Below are positions 55,900-64,000 of a DNA stretch of 64,000 nt, in pieces. Each line of letters opens with the position of its first letter. The first letter of the stretch is position 1. The position numbers were made by a program, and so were the translations under genes. The notes under the pieces are model-generated. The model did no database searches and was not told the DNA's origin. It saw only the letters and a list, made by a program, of their open reading frames with translations. The stretch spans positions 1,240,001-1,304,000 of the forward strand of contig NZ_CP150900.1 of NCBI RefSeq assembly GCF_038050405.1. The letters are read 5' to 3'. Source of the stretch: Paraburkholderia sp. IMGN_8 (GTDB lineage Bacteria; Pseudomonadota; Gammaproteobacteria; Burkholderiales; Burkholderiaceae).

Positions 55900-57000
55900 A
55901 TGTCCGGCAACACTCTCGGTACGCTTTTCACTGTCACGTCCTTTGGCGAATCGCATGGTCCCGCAATCGGCTGCGTGATCGATGGCTGCCCGCCGGGCAT
56001 GGCGCTGAGCGAAGCCGACATCCAGCTCGAACTCGACCGCCGCAAACCCGGCACGTCGCGCCATGTTACGCAGCGTCAGGAAGAAGACAAGGTGGAAATC
56101 CTGTCCGGCGTGTTCGAAGGGCAGACCACCGGCGCGCCGATCGCGCTGCTGATCCGCAACACGGACCAGCGCAGCAAAGACTACGGCAACATCGCCGAAA
56201 CCTTCCGTCCGGGTCACGCCGACTACACCTACTGGCAGAAATACGGCATCCGCGACTATCGCGGCGGCGGCCGTTCGTCGGCCCGTCTGACGGCACCGAC
56301 GGTGGCGGCCGGCGCGGTCGCGAAAAAATGGCTGCGCGAGCATTTCGGTACTGAGATTCGCGGCTATATGGCGGCGCTCGGCGAGATCGACGTGCCGTTC
56401 GTCGACTGGGCGCACGTGCGCGAGAATCCGTTCTTCGTGCCGAATGCGGAAATCGTGCCGCAACTCGAAGACTACATGGACGCGCTGCGCAAGGACGGCG
56501 ATTCGATTGGCGCACGTATTAACGTCGTGGCTTCCGGGGTGCCGGTTGGACTCGGCGAGCCGCTGTTCGACCGCCTCGACGCGGACATCGCGCACGCGAT
56601 GATGGGCATCAATGCGGTGAAGGGCGTCGAGATCGGTGCGGGTTTTGCCAGCGTCGCGCAACGCGGCTCGGTGCATGGCGACGAATTGACGCCGGAGGGG
56701 TTCGTCGGCAATCACGCGGGCGGCGTGCTCGGCGGCATTTCGACCGGACAGGACATCACGGTGTCGATCGCGATCAAGCCGACCTCGAGCATCCGCACGC
56801 CGCGCCGTTCGATCGACAAGGCGGGGCAGCCGGCTATTGTCGAAACGTTCGGGCGTCATGATCCGTGCGTCGGTATCCGCGCAACGCCGATCGCCGAATC
56901 GATGCTCGCACTGGTGCTGATCGACCACGCGTTGCGGCACCGCGCGCAATGCGGCGACGTCTCCGTGGCCACGCCGAAGATCGCGGCGAGCGCGCCTTGA
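55900..57000 (+). CDS. aroC: chorismate synthase AroC
   Basis: 366 residues, normal length. It converts EPSP to chorismate using reduced FMN, the last step of the shikimate pathway. The signatures are [20 protein letters not shown] at the start, [40 protein letters not shown], and [20 protein letters not shown] near residue 270, ending with [20 protein letters not shown]. It is a single gene 92 bp after the LplT-PlsC fusion and ends 45 bp before repeat copy E. Confidence 0.95.
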   Translation: MSGNTLGTLFTVTSFGESHGPAIGCVIDGCPPGMALSEADIQLELDRRKPGTSRHVTQRQEEDKVEILSGVFEGQTTGAPIALLIRNTDQRSKDYGNIAETFRPGHADYTYWQKYGIRDYRGGGRSSARLTAPTVAAGAVAKKWLREHFGTEIRGYMAALGEIDVPFVDWAHVRENPFFVPNAEIVPQLEDYMDALRKDGDSIGARINVVASGVPVGLGEPLFDRLDADIAHAMMGINAVKGVEIGAGFASVAQRGSVHGDELTPEGFVGNHAGGVLGGISTGQDITVSIAIKPTSSIRTPRRSIDKAGQPAIVETFGRHDPCVGIRATPIAESMLALVLIDHALRHRAQCGDVSVATPKIAASAP

Positions 57001-57044
57001 TGTGCGTTCTTTGAACGCCTTCGTTCGACCCGCGCAGCGCTGTT

Positions 57045-57196
57045 GTCTGTGTGCCTGCGGCGTTGGCCTTTCCTTGAATTGATATTGGTTTATTAGCGTT
57101 CCCCCCGCACAGGGGCGACGCTAATAAACCAATAAGAAAACAAGGAAAGGCAACACCGCAGGCACACAGAAACATGCCGCCGCCAAAGGCAAAAAA
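57045..57196. repeat. palindromic element copy E (collapsed, arms only)
   Basis: Outer arms (57047-57098 and 57119-57168) form a near-perfect palindrome: TGTGTGCCTGCGGCGTTGG and TTATTAGCG on the left, CGCTAATAAACC and CCGCAGGCACACA on the right, around a centre of about 20 bp. The 215-bp inner arms and the core are missing apart from the tip GCACAGGGGCGACG. The right side continues to GGCAAAAAACC next to the ETF-QO stop. Confidence 0.85.
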
Positions 57197-57198
57197 CC

Positions 57199-58872
57199 TT
57201 ACATATTCGGATAATTAGGCCCACCGCCGCCCTCAGGCGTGACCCAAACAATATTCTGGGTAGGATCCTTAATATCGCATGTCTTGCAGTGCACGCAGTT
57301 CTGCGCGTTGATGACCAACCGCTCGCTACCATCATCGTTCTTGACGAACTCATACACCGCAGCAGGGCAGTACCGAGCTTCAGGCCCAGCGTAAGTCTGA
57401 AGGTTCACATTCACCGGCACTGAAGGATCCTTCAGCGTGAGGTGCGCTGGCTGATTCTCTTCATGATTGGTGTTCGAAATAAAAACCGAAGACAACCGGT
57501 CAAAAGTCAGCTTCCCATCCGGCTTCGGATAAACAATCGGCTTGCACTGCGAAGCAGGCTTCAACATCTCGTGATCGGAATGCTGATGATGTAGCGTCCA
57601 CGGCACATTGCCGCCCAACACCTTCTGCTCGACCCCAACCATCAGCGTACCGAGGTACAAGCCCTTACTCATCCACTGCTTGAAATTGCGCGCCCGATGC
57701 AACTCGGTATGCAGCCACGAAGTCTTGAACGCTTCCGGATAAGCCGCCAGCTCATCGGATTGACGCCCAGCCTGAACCGCATCGAAAGCCGCTTCAGCCG
57801 CCAGCATCCCGGTCTTGATCGCCGCATGGCTACCCTTGATCCGCGATGCGTTCAGGAACCCGGCATCGTCGCCGACCAGCGCACCGCCCGGGAACACCAG
57901 CTTCGGCAGCGACAGCAGGCCGCCCGCCGTGATTGCCCGCGCGCCATACGACACGCGCTTGCCGCCTTCGAGTACCGCGCGGATCACCGGATGCGTCTTG
58001 TAACGCTGGAATTCCTCGAACGGCGACAGGTACGGGTTCGTATAACCCAGGCCGACCACGAAGCCCACCACCACCTGGTTGTTGTCCATGTGGTACAGGA
58101 ACGAGCCGCCGTACGTGTCGTTCTCGAGCGGCCAGCCGGCCGTGTGCATCACCAGACCCGGTTTGTGCTTCGAAGGATCGATTTCCCACAGTTCCTTGAT
58201 GCCGATGCCATACACCTGTGGATCAACGCCTTCGCGGAGCTTGAATCTGTCGTTGAGTTGGCGCCCCAGGTGCCCGCGCGCGCCTTCGCAGAACAGTGTG
58301 TACTTCGCGTGCAACTCCATGCCGAGCTGGAAATTGTCGGTCGGCTGGCCATCCTTGCCGATGCCCAGATTGCCGGTCGCCACGCCTTTGACCGAGCCGT
58401 CGTCGTTGTACAACACTTCGGCCGCGGGAAAACCCGGGAAAATCTCGACACCCGCCGCCTCGGCCTGCTGCCCCAGCCAGCGCGTCACGTTCGCGAGGCT
58501 GATCACATAGTTGCCGTGATTCTTGAAGTTATCCGGCAGCGCCCACGTCGGCACGCTCTTCGAGCCGGTCTGCGTCAGGAACAGGAAGCGGTCTTCGGTC
58601 ACGTCCACGGTCAGCGGCGCGCCTTTTTCCTTCCAGTCGGGGATCAGTTCGTTCAGCGCGCGGGGGTCCATCACCGCGCCGGAGAGGATGTGCGCCCCGA
58701 TCTCCGAGCCTTTTTCCAGTACGCAGACGCCAATTTCAACGCCTTTTTCCTGCGCCAGCTGCTTCAGGCGGATCGCCGCGGACAGGCCAGCCGGGCCGCC
58801 GCCGACGATCACCACGTCGTATTCCATCGACTCGCGCGGGCCGTACTGCTCAATGAGACTTGCGGGGGTCAT
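57199..58872 (-). CDS. electron transfer flavoprotein-ubiquinone oxidoreductase
   Basis: 557 residues. It passes electrons from ETF (beta-oxidation, amino-acid breakdown) to ubiquinone at the inner membrane. The N-terminal FAD motif is VVIVGGGPAGLSAAIRLKQL, with GAHILSGAVMDPRALNELIP next. Near the C-terminus the [4Fe-4S] ligands are in RYCPAAVYEF and NAQNCVHCKTCDIKDPTQNI, with three of the four Cys clustered. The protein ends GGGGPNYPNM, the usual ETF-QO end. No etfAB genes are in the window. The last 300 bp or so have fewer G/C-ending codons. Confidence 0.95.
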   Translation of the reverse strand: MTPASLIEQYGPRESMEYDVVIVGGGPAGLSAAIRLKQLAQEKGVEIGVCVLEKGSEIGAHILSGAVMDPRALNELIPDWKEKGAPLTVDVTEDRFLFLTQTGSKSVPTWALPDNFKNHGNYVISLANVTRWLGQQAEAAGVEIFPGFPAAEVLYNDDGSVKGVATGNLGIGKDGQPTDNFQLGMELHAKYTLFCEGARGHLGRQLNDRFKLREGVDPQVYGIGIKELWEIDPSKHKPGLVMHTAGWPLENDTYGGSFLYHMDNNQVVVGFVVGLGYTNPYLSPFEEFQRYKTHPVIRAVLEGGKRVSYGARAITAGGLLSLPKLVFPGGALVGDDAGFLNASRIKGSHAAIKTGMLAAEAAFDAVQAGRQSDELAAYPEAFKTSWLHTELHRARNFKQWMSKGLYLGTLMVGVEQKVLGGNVPWTLHHQHSDHEMLKPASQCKPIVYPKPDGKLTFDRLSSVFISNTNHEENQPAHLTLKDPSVPVNVNLQTYAGPEARYCPAAVYEFVKNDDGSERLVINAQNCVHCKTCDIKDPTQNIVWVTPEGGGGPNYPNM

Positions 58873-59061
58873 TGATGCTCCTCTTACCGTTAGAATGCTT
58901 TTTTCGGGATCGTATTGTGGGCGATCGATTCCTGCACTGCAACCAGATGAACAGAGATTAGCACGATCGTTCTATTTGTGTGATACGGTATTGACCCGCA
59001 CTGAGGGTCTTACCACACCTGTCAACCGCATCTGCAGTTTCAACCGAACAAGGGAACGACA

Positions 59062-59838
59062 ATGGGCCGTTCGATCAATCTGGAAGGCAAGGTCGCGCTG
59101 ATTACCGGCGCCTCGAGCGGGTTGGGAAAGCGCTTTGCTCAGGTGTTGTCGCAGGCAGGCGCCAAGGTCGTACTGGCAAGCCGCCGCACCGAGCGTCTGA
59201 AGGAATTGCGCGCCGAGATCGAGGCGTCCGGCGGCGCGGCACACGTGGTTTCGCTGGACGTGACGGATTATCAGAGCATCAAGGCGGCGGTGGCCCACGC
59301 GGAAACCGAAGCGGGCACGATCGACATTCTGGTGAACAATTCGGGTGTATCGACCACGCAGAAGCTTTCGGAGGTCACGCCGGCAGATTTCGAATACGTG
59401 TTCGATACCAACACGCGCGGCGCGTTCTTCGTCGCTCAGGAAGTCGCCAAGCGCATGATCATGCGCGGCAACAATGCGCAGAAGCCGTCGTACCGGATCA
59501 TCAATATCGCGTCGATGGCGGGTTTGCGCGTGCTGCCGCAGATCGGTTTGTACTCGATAAGCAAGGCGGCCGTGGTCCATATGACGAAGGCTATGGCGCT
59601 GGAGTGGGGCAAGCACGGCATCAACGTGAACGCGATCTGCCCGGGTTATATCGATACCGAGATCAACCACCACCACTGGTCGACCGAGCAGGGGCAGAAG
59701 CTGGTGTCGATGCTGCCGCGTCATCGCGTCGGCAAGCCGGACGATCTGGACGGCCTGTTACTGCTGCTGGCAGCGGACGAATCGCAGTTCATCAACGGCT
59801 CGGTGATCGCCGCCGACGATGGTTTCGGGCTGGCCTGA
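59062..59838 (+). CDS. SDR-family oxidoreductase
   Basis: 258 residues. Classical short-chain dehydrogenase: the cofactor loop TGASSGLGKRFAQ at residues 16-28, the NNSGVS strand end, and the catalytic Ser in IASMAGLRV with Tyr and Lys in YSISKAAVVHM. The PGYIDTEINHHHW end of the substrate loop is distinctive for a group of fatty-acyl or 3-hydroxyacyl SDRs in betaproteobacteria. Arg in ASRRTE after the second strand suggests NADP(H). The substrate is unknown; neighbours (ETF-QO, thioesterase, SCOT) point to acyl-CoA metabolism. Confidence 0.87.
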   Translation: MGRSINLEGKVALITGASSGLGKRFAQVLSQAGAKVVLASRRTERLKELRAEIEASGGAAHVVSLDVTDYQSIKAAVAHAETEAGTIDILVNNSGVSTTQKLSEVTPADFEYVFDTNTRGAFFVAQEVAKRMIMRGNNAQKPSYRIINIASMAGLRVLPQIGLYSISKAAVVHMTKAMALEWGKHGINVNAICPGYIDTEINHHHWSTEQGQKLVSMLPRHRVGKPDDLDGLLLLLAADESQFINGSVIAADDGFGLA

Positions 59839-60009
59839 ACGCGGCTTTGCGCGCCTTTGTGCGGCTCAGCGACACTTCGGATTAGCGCGCGAGCGACGAT
59901 ACAGTTTTACACACACAGGCCTTCTGAAGAGGGAAGGCCCGCGCTATCTTGATTCAACGCCGGTCTGCGCGCCGGTTTCAACCTGGTTTCAACCCGTAAA
60001 AGAAGTGCA

Positions 60010-60441
60010 ATGAGCAATTTTCACGCAGTTTTTGAGATGTCGATGCCGATCCGTTGGGGCGACATGGACGCATTCGGCCATGTGAACAATACGGTCTATT
60101 TCCGTTACATGGAGCAGGTGCGGATTTCCTGGTTCGAGCAACTGGGTCTCGCCGGCAGCAACGCCGACGGGCAGGGGCCGGTGATCGTCAATGCGTCGAT
60201 GGAGTTTCTCAAGCAGTTGCACTATCCCGGCGACGTGATCGGCCGGATGACGGTGGCCACCCCCGGCCGCAGCAGCTTCGACACCGGTTTCGAGCTGGTG
60301 CGCGCCGACGACCCGGACACCGTGTATGCGCGCGGCGCCGCGCGCTGCGTGTGGATCGACTACGCGGCAGGCAAGTCGGTGCCGGTTCCCGATCAGTTGC
60401 GCGCGACCATCGAGCGCGCCGGGCTGGTCAAGGCGGCTTAG
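60010..60441 (+). CDS. acyl-CoA thioesterase (hot-dog fold, YbgC/FcbC type)
   Basis: 143 residues. The 4-hydroxybenzoyl-CoA thioesterase-like signature RWGDMDAFGHVNNTVYFRYM contains the catalytic Asp (about residue 17) and the HVNN helix start. MEFLKQLHYPGDVIGRMTVA and ARCVWIDYAAGKSVPVP complete the single hot-dog domain. It hydrolyses an acyl-CoA in the cytoplasm; the chain length is unknown. It follows the SDR by 171 bp. That gap has a GGCCTTC...GAAGGCC stem-loop (59918-59939) without a T-run. Confidence 0.87.
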   Translation: MSNFHAVFEMSMPIRWGDMDAFGHVNNTVYFRYMEQVRISWFEQLGLAGSNADGQGPVIVNASMEFLKQLHYPGDVIGRMTVATPGRSSFDTGFELVRADDPDTVYARGAARCVWIDYAAGKSVPVPDQLRATIERAGLVKAA

Positions 60442-60530
60442 TGGCCAGGCTTAGTAGCCACGTTTAATCGCTAAACCCGCAGCGCGAGCCACCGCCGCGA
60501 ACGTAGCGGACAGCTTCCGGGCCGCTCTGC

Positions 60531-61076
60531 TCAATGCCCGAGCAGGCGCTGCAGCAACTCGGTTGCGTTGCCCGTATCGTATTTGCGCATCAGCCGCGCG
60601 CGGTAGACATCGACCGTGCGCGGGCTGATCTCCAGCGCCCGTCCGATCTGCTTGCTGGTTTTTCCGGTCACCAGTTGCGCGGCGATTTCGCGCTCGCGCG
60701 GCGTCAACTCGACCGCGACGCGCCGCGTCGCGCTCAGATCCTCGAACGTCCAGATGCCGGCCGCGTGTGCCTCGGCGCGTTGCCGCGAGCGGCCCGTCAC
60801 GTGGCACCAGAACAATTCCCCGTTGGCGCGCTTCATGATGCGGTCGTCCGCGTAGCTGCCTTGCGCGGTCATGATCGGCGGAATCCGCGCGCCGATCCGC
60901 TCGAACTCATCCGTGGACGGATACAGCACCTGGAACGACTGGCCGAGCAGTGCCTCGCGCGTGCAGCCGAATATCGACGCCAGCTCGTCGTTGCAGTCTT
61001 CAATGATCCGTTCGCGCGACAGCACGAGCCCGATCGGCGCGAGTTGAAAAGCGGTTTGGTAATCCAGTGCGGGCAT
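60531..61076 (-). CDS. PAS-domain LuxR-type regulator
   Basis: 181 residues from the ATG at 61076. Residues about 5-115 are a PAS fold (APIGLVLSRERIIEDCNDEL, GCTREALLGQSFQVLYPS, LFWCHVTGRS). The C-terminal 60 residues are a LuxR/GerE helix-turn-helix (LTPREREIAAQLVTGKTSKQ, ISPRTVDVYRARLMRKY). No receiver domain, so it likely senses a small molecule directly or responds to metabolic state. It is divergent from scoAB across 280 bp, so it is the probable regulator of those genes. Confidence 0.85.
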   Translation of the reverse strand: MPALDYQTAFQLAPIGLVLSRERIIEDCNDELASIFGCTREALLGQSFQVLYPSTDEFERIGARIPPIMTAQGSYADDRIMKRANGELFWCHVTGRSRQRAEAHAAGIWTFEDLSATRRVAVELTPREREIAAQLVTGKTSKQIGRALEISPRTVDVYRARLMRKYDTGNATELLQRLLGH

Positions 61077-61257
61077 GGGCAGGCGGCAAGTACTTATGTA
61101 TTTTTGCGTATTGTGCCGTACGGCGCGCCCAGCGTACTCTTTCGGGCACATCACAACGCGGCGAAGCCGTCCGCGGCGGGCATCGGCGCAAATAATCAGG
61201 CAACTTAGGCGGGCAACCCCGGCAATCTGAGCGCACGGCCGGCCGCGGATGACTAGA

Positions 61258-61291
61258 ATGACGTGTCGGGCTTGCGCCCGCTGGACGTCAT
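61258..61291. promoter_or_regulatory. nested dyad upstream of scoA
   Basis: ATGACGT (61258-61264) and ACGTCAT (61285-61291) form a perfect 7-bp inverted repeat, and inside them GGGC-TTGC-GCCC forms a second. The structure lies 66 bp before the scoA start, in the divergent region of the PAS-LuxR gene. It may be an operator or a leader hairpin; there is no T-run. Confidence 0.45.
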
Positions 61292-61356
61292 ACCAGCCGT
61301 AACGATCCGGCGGCCGGCGTACCGGTTTCGGGTTTCCATAAAGGAAGGGACAAACG

Positions 61357-62061
61357 ATGAACAAGGTCTATCCAGGCGCGGCTGACGCGCTGAAAGACAT
61401 CGTCAAGGACGGGCAGACGTTTGCCGTCGGCGGCTTCGGGCTGTGCGGCATTCCGGAGGCGCTGATCGGCGCGCTGCGCGATTCGAAGGTGCAGGGCATC
61501 ACCTGTATCAGCAACAATGCGGGCGTCGACGGTTTCGGCCTCGGTCTGTTGCTCGAAACGCGCCAGGTCAAGAAGATGATCTCGTCGTATGTCGGCGAAA
61601 ACAAGGAGTTCGAACGCCAGTATCTGGCCGGCGAACTCGAGCTCGAATTCACGCCGCAAGGCACGCTCGCCGAGAAGCTGCGTGCCGGCGGCTCGGGCAT
61701 TCCGGCGTTCTTTACGAATACCGGCTACGGCACGCTGATCGCCGAAGGCAAGGAAACCCGCCAGTTTGGTGACAAGCACTACGTGCTCGAACGTTCGCTG
61801 ACGGCCGATGTCGCGCTCGTCAAGGCGTGGAAGGCCGACAAATCGGGCAACCTGATCTATCGCCGCACCGCGCGCAACTTCAACCCGATGTGCGCGATGG
61901 CCGGCAGGATCACGGTCGCGGAAGTCGAGGAAATCGTTGAGGTGGGTGAGCTCGATCCGGACGCGATCCACACGCCGGGCATCTTCGTGCAGCGCATCGT
62001 GCTCAATGCGCATCCGGAAAAACGCATCGAACAACGCGTCGTCCGCGCGAAAGGAGACTGA
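61357..62061 (+). CDS. scoA: succinyl-CoA:3-ketoacid CoA-transferase subunit A
   Basis: 234 residues. The CoA_trans family signature [20 protein letters not shown] lies at residues 24-43, followed by [20 protein letters not shown] and [24 protein letters not shown] moves CoA from succinyl-CoA to acetoacetate for ketone-body or aromatic-acid use. AAGGAAGG precedes the ATG. The gap to subunit B is 2 bp, the typical scoAB operon. PcaI and other CoA-transferase A subunits are similar, so the acid substrate is inferred. Confidence 0.9.
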   Translation: MNKVYPGAADALKDIVKDGQTFAVGGFGLCGIPEALIGALRDSKVQGITCISNNAGVDGFGLGLLLETRQVKKMISSYVGENKEFERQYLAGELELEFTPQGTLAEKLRAGGSGIPAFFTNTGYGTLIAEGKETRQFGDKHYVLERSLTADVALVKAWKADKSGNLIYRRTARNFNPMCAMAGRITVAEVEEIVEVGELDPDAIHTPGIFVQRIVLNAHPEKRIEQRVVRAKGD

Positions 62062-62063
62062 TC

Positions 62064-62705
62064 ATGGCATGGACTCGTGACGAAATGGCCGCGCGCGCGG
62101 CGAAGGAATTGCAGGACGGCTTTTACGTGAACCTCGGCATCGGCTTGCCGACGCTGGTGGCGAACCACGTGCCGCCGGGCGTCGAAGTGTGGCTGCAGTC
62201 GGAAAACGGCCTGCTCGGCATCGGCCCGTCGCCGACGGAAGACGAAGTGGATGCCGACCTGATCAACGCCGGCAAGCAGACGGTGACCACACTGCCGGGT
62301 TCGTCGATTTTCTCGTCGGCGGATTCGTTCGCGATGATTCGCGGCGGCCACATCAATCTGGCGATTCTGGGCGCGATGCAGATCAGCAAGAAGGGCGATC
62401 TGGCCAACTGGATGATCCCGGGCAAGATGATCAAGGGCATGGGCGGTGCGATGGACCTTGTGGCGGGCGTCAAGCGCGTGGTCGTGCTGATGGAGCATGT
62501 CGCGAAGGGCGATCAGCACAAGATCCTCGAAGAATGCACATTGCCGCTGACGGGCGTGGGTGTGGTCGATCAGATCATCACCGACCTCGGCGTGATCGAA
62601 GTGACGGAAGACGGTCTGAAGGTGACCGAACTGGCGCCGGGTGTCAGTGTCGAGGAAATCAAGGCGAAGACCGGCGCGCCGCTCGATGTGAGCGCGGTGA
62701 ACTGA
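62064..62705 (+). CDS. scoB: succinyl-CoA:3-ketoacid CoA-transferase subunit B
   Basis: 213 residues. [20 protein letters not shown] is followed by [14 protein letters not shown], where the Glu of SENG is the catalytic residue that forms the CoA thioester. [15 protein letters not shown] and [20 protein letters not shown] complete the subunit B pattern. It forms an A2B2 enzyme with scoA. A strong terminator follows 67 bp after the stop. Confidence 0.92.
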   Translation: MAWTRDEMAARAAKELQDGFYVNLGIGLPTLVANHVPPGVEVWLQSENGLLGIGPSPTEDEVDADLINAGKQTVTTLPGSSIFSSADSFAMIRGGHINLAILGAMQISKKGDLANWMIPGKMIKGMGGAMDLVAGVKRVVVLMEHVAKGDQHKILEECTLPLTGVGVVDQIITDLGVIEVTEDGLKVTELAPGVSVEEIKAKTGAPLDVSAVN

Positions 62706-62772
62706 GTTGCGTCGTGGGCCGGTCAGTGTTTATGAACCTGACCTGACTGGCGCGGCGGCAGAGCATGATCCG

Positions 62773-62808
62773 AAGCGGGTGAGGCGTGAGTCTCGCCCGC
62801 TTTGTTTT
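62773..62808 (+). terminator. rho-independent terminator of scoAB
   Basis: AAGCGGGTGAG pairs with CTCGCCCGCTT around a short loop (one mismatch) and is followed by TTTGTTTTG. Confidence 0.8.
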
Positions 62809-62972
62809 GTGCGGCGCGTGTTTGTTCCCGTGTTTGTTCCAATTCGGCTCGTCTTAGACCGTTCGGCCGATCCTTACCGCGCGGCAAAGCGGTTTACAAT
62901 CGTTTGCAGGTTGGACGCTCAATTCTGCTCGGCCTTTGGACCGCGCAGCGCCGCTTTTGCAAGGAACCCTCG

Positions 62973-63884
62973 ATGACCGCAACGTTCGCTTCCACCGCCG
63001 AGCGGCCCGTGCCGCGCCAACGTTATGTGCAGTGCGCGAGCGCCGCTGGCTTGCACCGCATTGCCTACACCGAGTGGGGCGATCCGGCCAATCCGCGCGT
63101 GCTGGTCTGCGTGCACGGCTTGACACGCTCAGGGCGCGATTTCGACCGGCTCGCGGCGGAATTCGCCGCCACTTATCGGGTGGTGTGTCCGGATGTGGCG
63201 GGGCGGGGCTTGTCATCGTGGCTCGCCAACCCCAGCTTCTATGGTGTGCCGCAATACGTCGCCGACATGGTGACGCTGATCGCGCGCCTCAATGTCGAAA
63301 CGGTCGACTGGTTCGGCACGTCGATGGGCGGCCTGATCGGACTTGGGCTTGCCGGGTTGCCGGACACGCCGGTCCGCAAGATGCTGCTGAACGACGTCGG
63401 TCCGCATCTGGAACCGGTGGCCGTGGAGCGCATCGGCGATTATCTCGGCAAGCCTGTGCGTTTCGAAACGCTGCAACAAGGTATCGATTACGCTGCGTTG
63501 CTCGCCCAGACTTTCGGCCCGCTCACGCCGGACGAATGGCGTGAGATCAATACGCCGCTTTTGCACGAGCAGGACGGCGGCTGGCAATTCCGCTATGACC
63601 CGCGCATCGCGCAGCCGTTTGCCGCGGCTACCGAAGAGGCGACCAAGCTTGGCGAGGCCGCGCTATGGCATTCGCTGGCTGCATTCCAGGGGCCGGTGCT
63701 GGTGGTGCGCGGTGAGCAGTCGGATCTGCTGTCGCGTGAAACCGTGGCGAAGATGGTCGAGTCCGGGCGCGCGGTATCGAGCGTGGAAATCGCAGGCGTC
63801 GGGCATGCACCGGCGTTTCTGTCGGCCGATCAGATCGGCATCGCGAGGCAGTTCTTTATCGGCCCGGCCGCCGAGGCGTCATAA
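62973..63884 (+). CDS. alpha/beta hydrolase
   Basis: 303 residues from the ATG at 62973 (AAGGA upstream); an earlier start at 62802 runs through the intergenic region. VCVHGLTRSGRDFDRLA holds the oxyanion HG, WFGTSMGGLIGLGLA the nucleophile elbow with Ser in GTSMGG, LVVRGEQSDLLSRE the acid, and IAGVGHAPAF the catalytic His. A lid of about 90 residues lies between strands 6 and 7. The GTSMGG elbow is common in a Burkholderiales hydrolase group of unknown substrate. Confidence 0.85.
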   Translation: MTATFASTAERPVPRQRYVQCASAAGLHRIAYTEWGDPANPRVLVCVHGLTRSGRDFDRLAAEFAATYRVVCPDVAGRGLSSWLANPSFYGVPQYVADMVTLIARLNVETVDWFGTSMGGLIGLGLAGLPDTPVRKMLLNDVGPHLEPVAVERIGDYLGKPVRFETLQQGIDYAALLAQTFGPLTPDEWREINTPLLHEQDGGWQFRYDPRIAQPFAAATEEATKLGEAALWHSLAAFQGPVLVVRGEQSDLLSRETVAKMVESGRAVSSVEIAGVGHAPAFLSADQIGIARQFFIGPAAEAS

Positions 63885-63966
63885 TATGTAGTTCCGTGCG
63901 GCGTTCTGAAGGGATGTAATGCGGAACGCATTTTCGATCAACGCTCAACCAACCTCAGGATTCTTC

Positions 63967-64000
63967 ATGGCAGTCATTCGTCACCACGTCGGCAAGCGCC
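63967..64000 (+). CDS. start of a further gene, possibly RidA-family (cut by window edge)
   Basis: Only eleven codons are visible (MAVIRHHVGKR). This start is like that of small RidA/YjgF-type proteins in Burkholderiales, recalled rather than compared. Nothing else can be said. Confidence 0.35.
   Translation, partial: MAVIRHHVGKR

Overview
The window comes from a high-GC betaproteobacterium of the order Burkholderiales, most likely Paraburkholderia or a close relative. This is inferred from gene content and protein wording (myo-inositol cluster with an IolC-DUF2090 fusion, DUF4148-like and DUF2069 proteins, SCOT genes next to an acyl-CoA thioesterase, fusaric-acid-type efflux operon) and from the strong G/C bias in third codon positions. 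No rRNA, tRNA, CRISPR array or prophage was recognised.

Layout. 1-8 kb: the tail of a beta-propeller protein, a small secreted protein, then an uncharacterised catabolic block (secreted HbpS/GlcG-like protein, Tat-exported acetamidase/formamidase homologue, AAHS-type MFS importer, FAH-family hydrolase, AraC regulator, alpha/beta hydrolase). 8.5-20.8 kb: a complete-looking inositol locus. A divergent control region at 17.6-17.9 kb holds an RpiR-type regulator and a perfect dyad containing GGAA-N6-TTCC. Leftwards from it run the sugar ABC transporter (binding protein, permease, ATPase) and iolC-iolD-iolE-iolB; rightwards run rpiR, iolG and a second Gfo/Idh/MocA dehydrogenase. 22-30 kb: housekeeping genes (TusA-like, galU, valS, uvrD, MTA/SAH nucleosidase). 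30-36 kb: prpE, a fosmidomycin-resistance-type exporter and a chemoreceptor. 38-44 kb: a four-gene efflux operon (outer-membrane factor, FUSC, DUF1656, HlyD) divergent from a LysR regulator. 44-57 kb: mixed housekeeping genes (yedK, phosphoesterase, FAD-linked oxidase, wrbA, BrkB/YihY, Mpo1-like, metY, CBS protein, LplT-PlsC fusion, aroC). 57-64 kb: ETF-ubiquinone oxidoreductase, SDR, thioesterase, PAS-LuxR regulator divergent from scoAB, an alpha/beta hydrolase and the start of a further gene.

The most unusual feature is a family of large palindromic intergenic elements (copies near 8.2-8.6, 20.8-21.9, 26.2-27.2, 36.0-38.1 and 57.05-57.2 kb). A complete copy has two inverted arms of 215 bp around a 320-bp core, a total of 750 bp, plus shorter outer inverted arms. 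The core lies in opposite orientation in the 26-kb and 36-kb copies, as expected if the arms recombine. A 1236-bp IS30-family element sits in the right arm of the 36-kb copy. The 21-kb copy carries a 51-bp end of the same IS at the identical nucleotide in the opposite orientation, apparently left by a deletion between 9-bp TGCTCCACT repeats. The 57-kb copy is a collapsed palindrome, and the 21-kb copy seems nested inside another such palindrome. None of the frames that stay open across these elements looks like a real gene.
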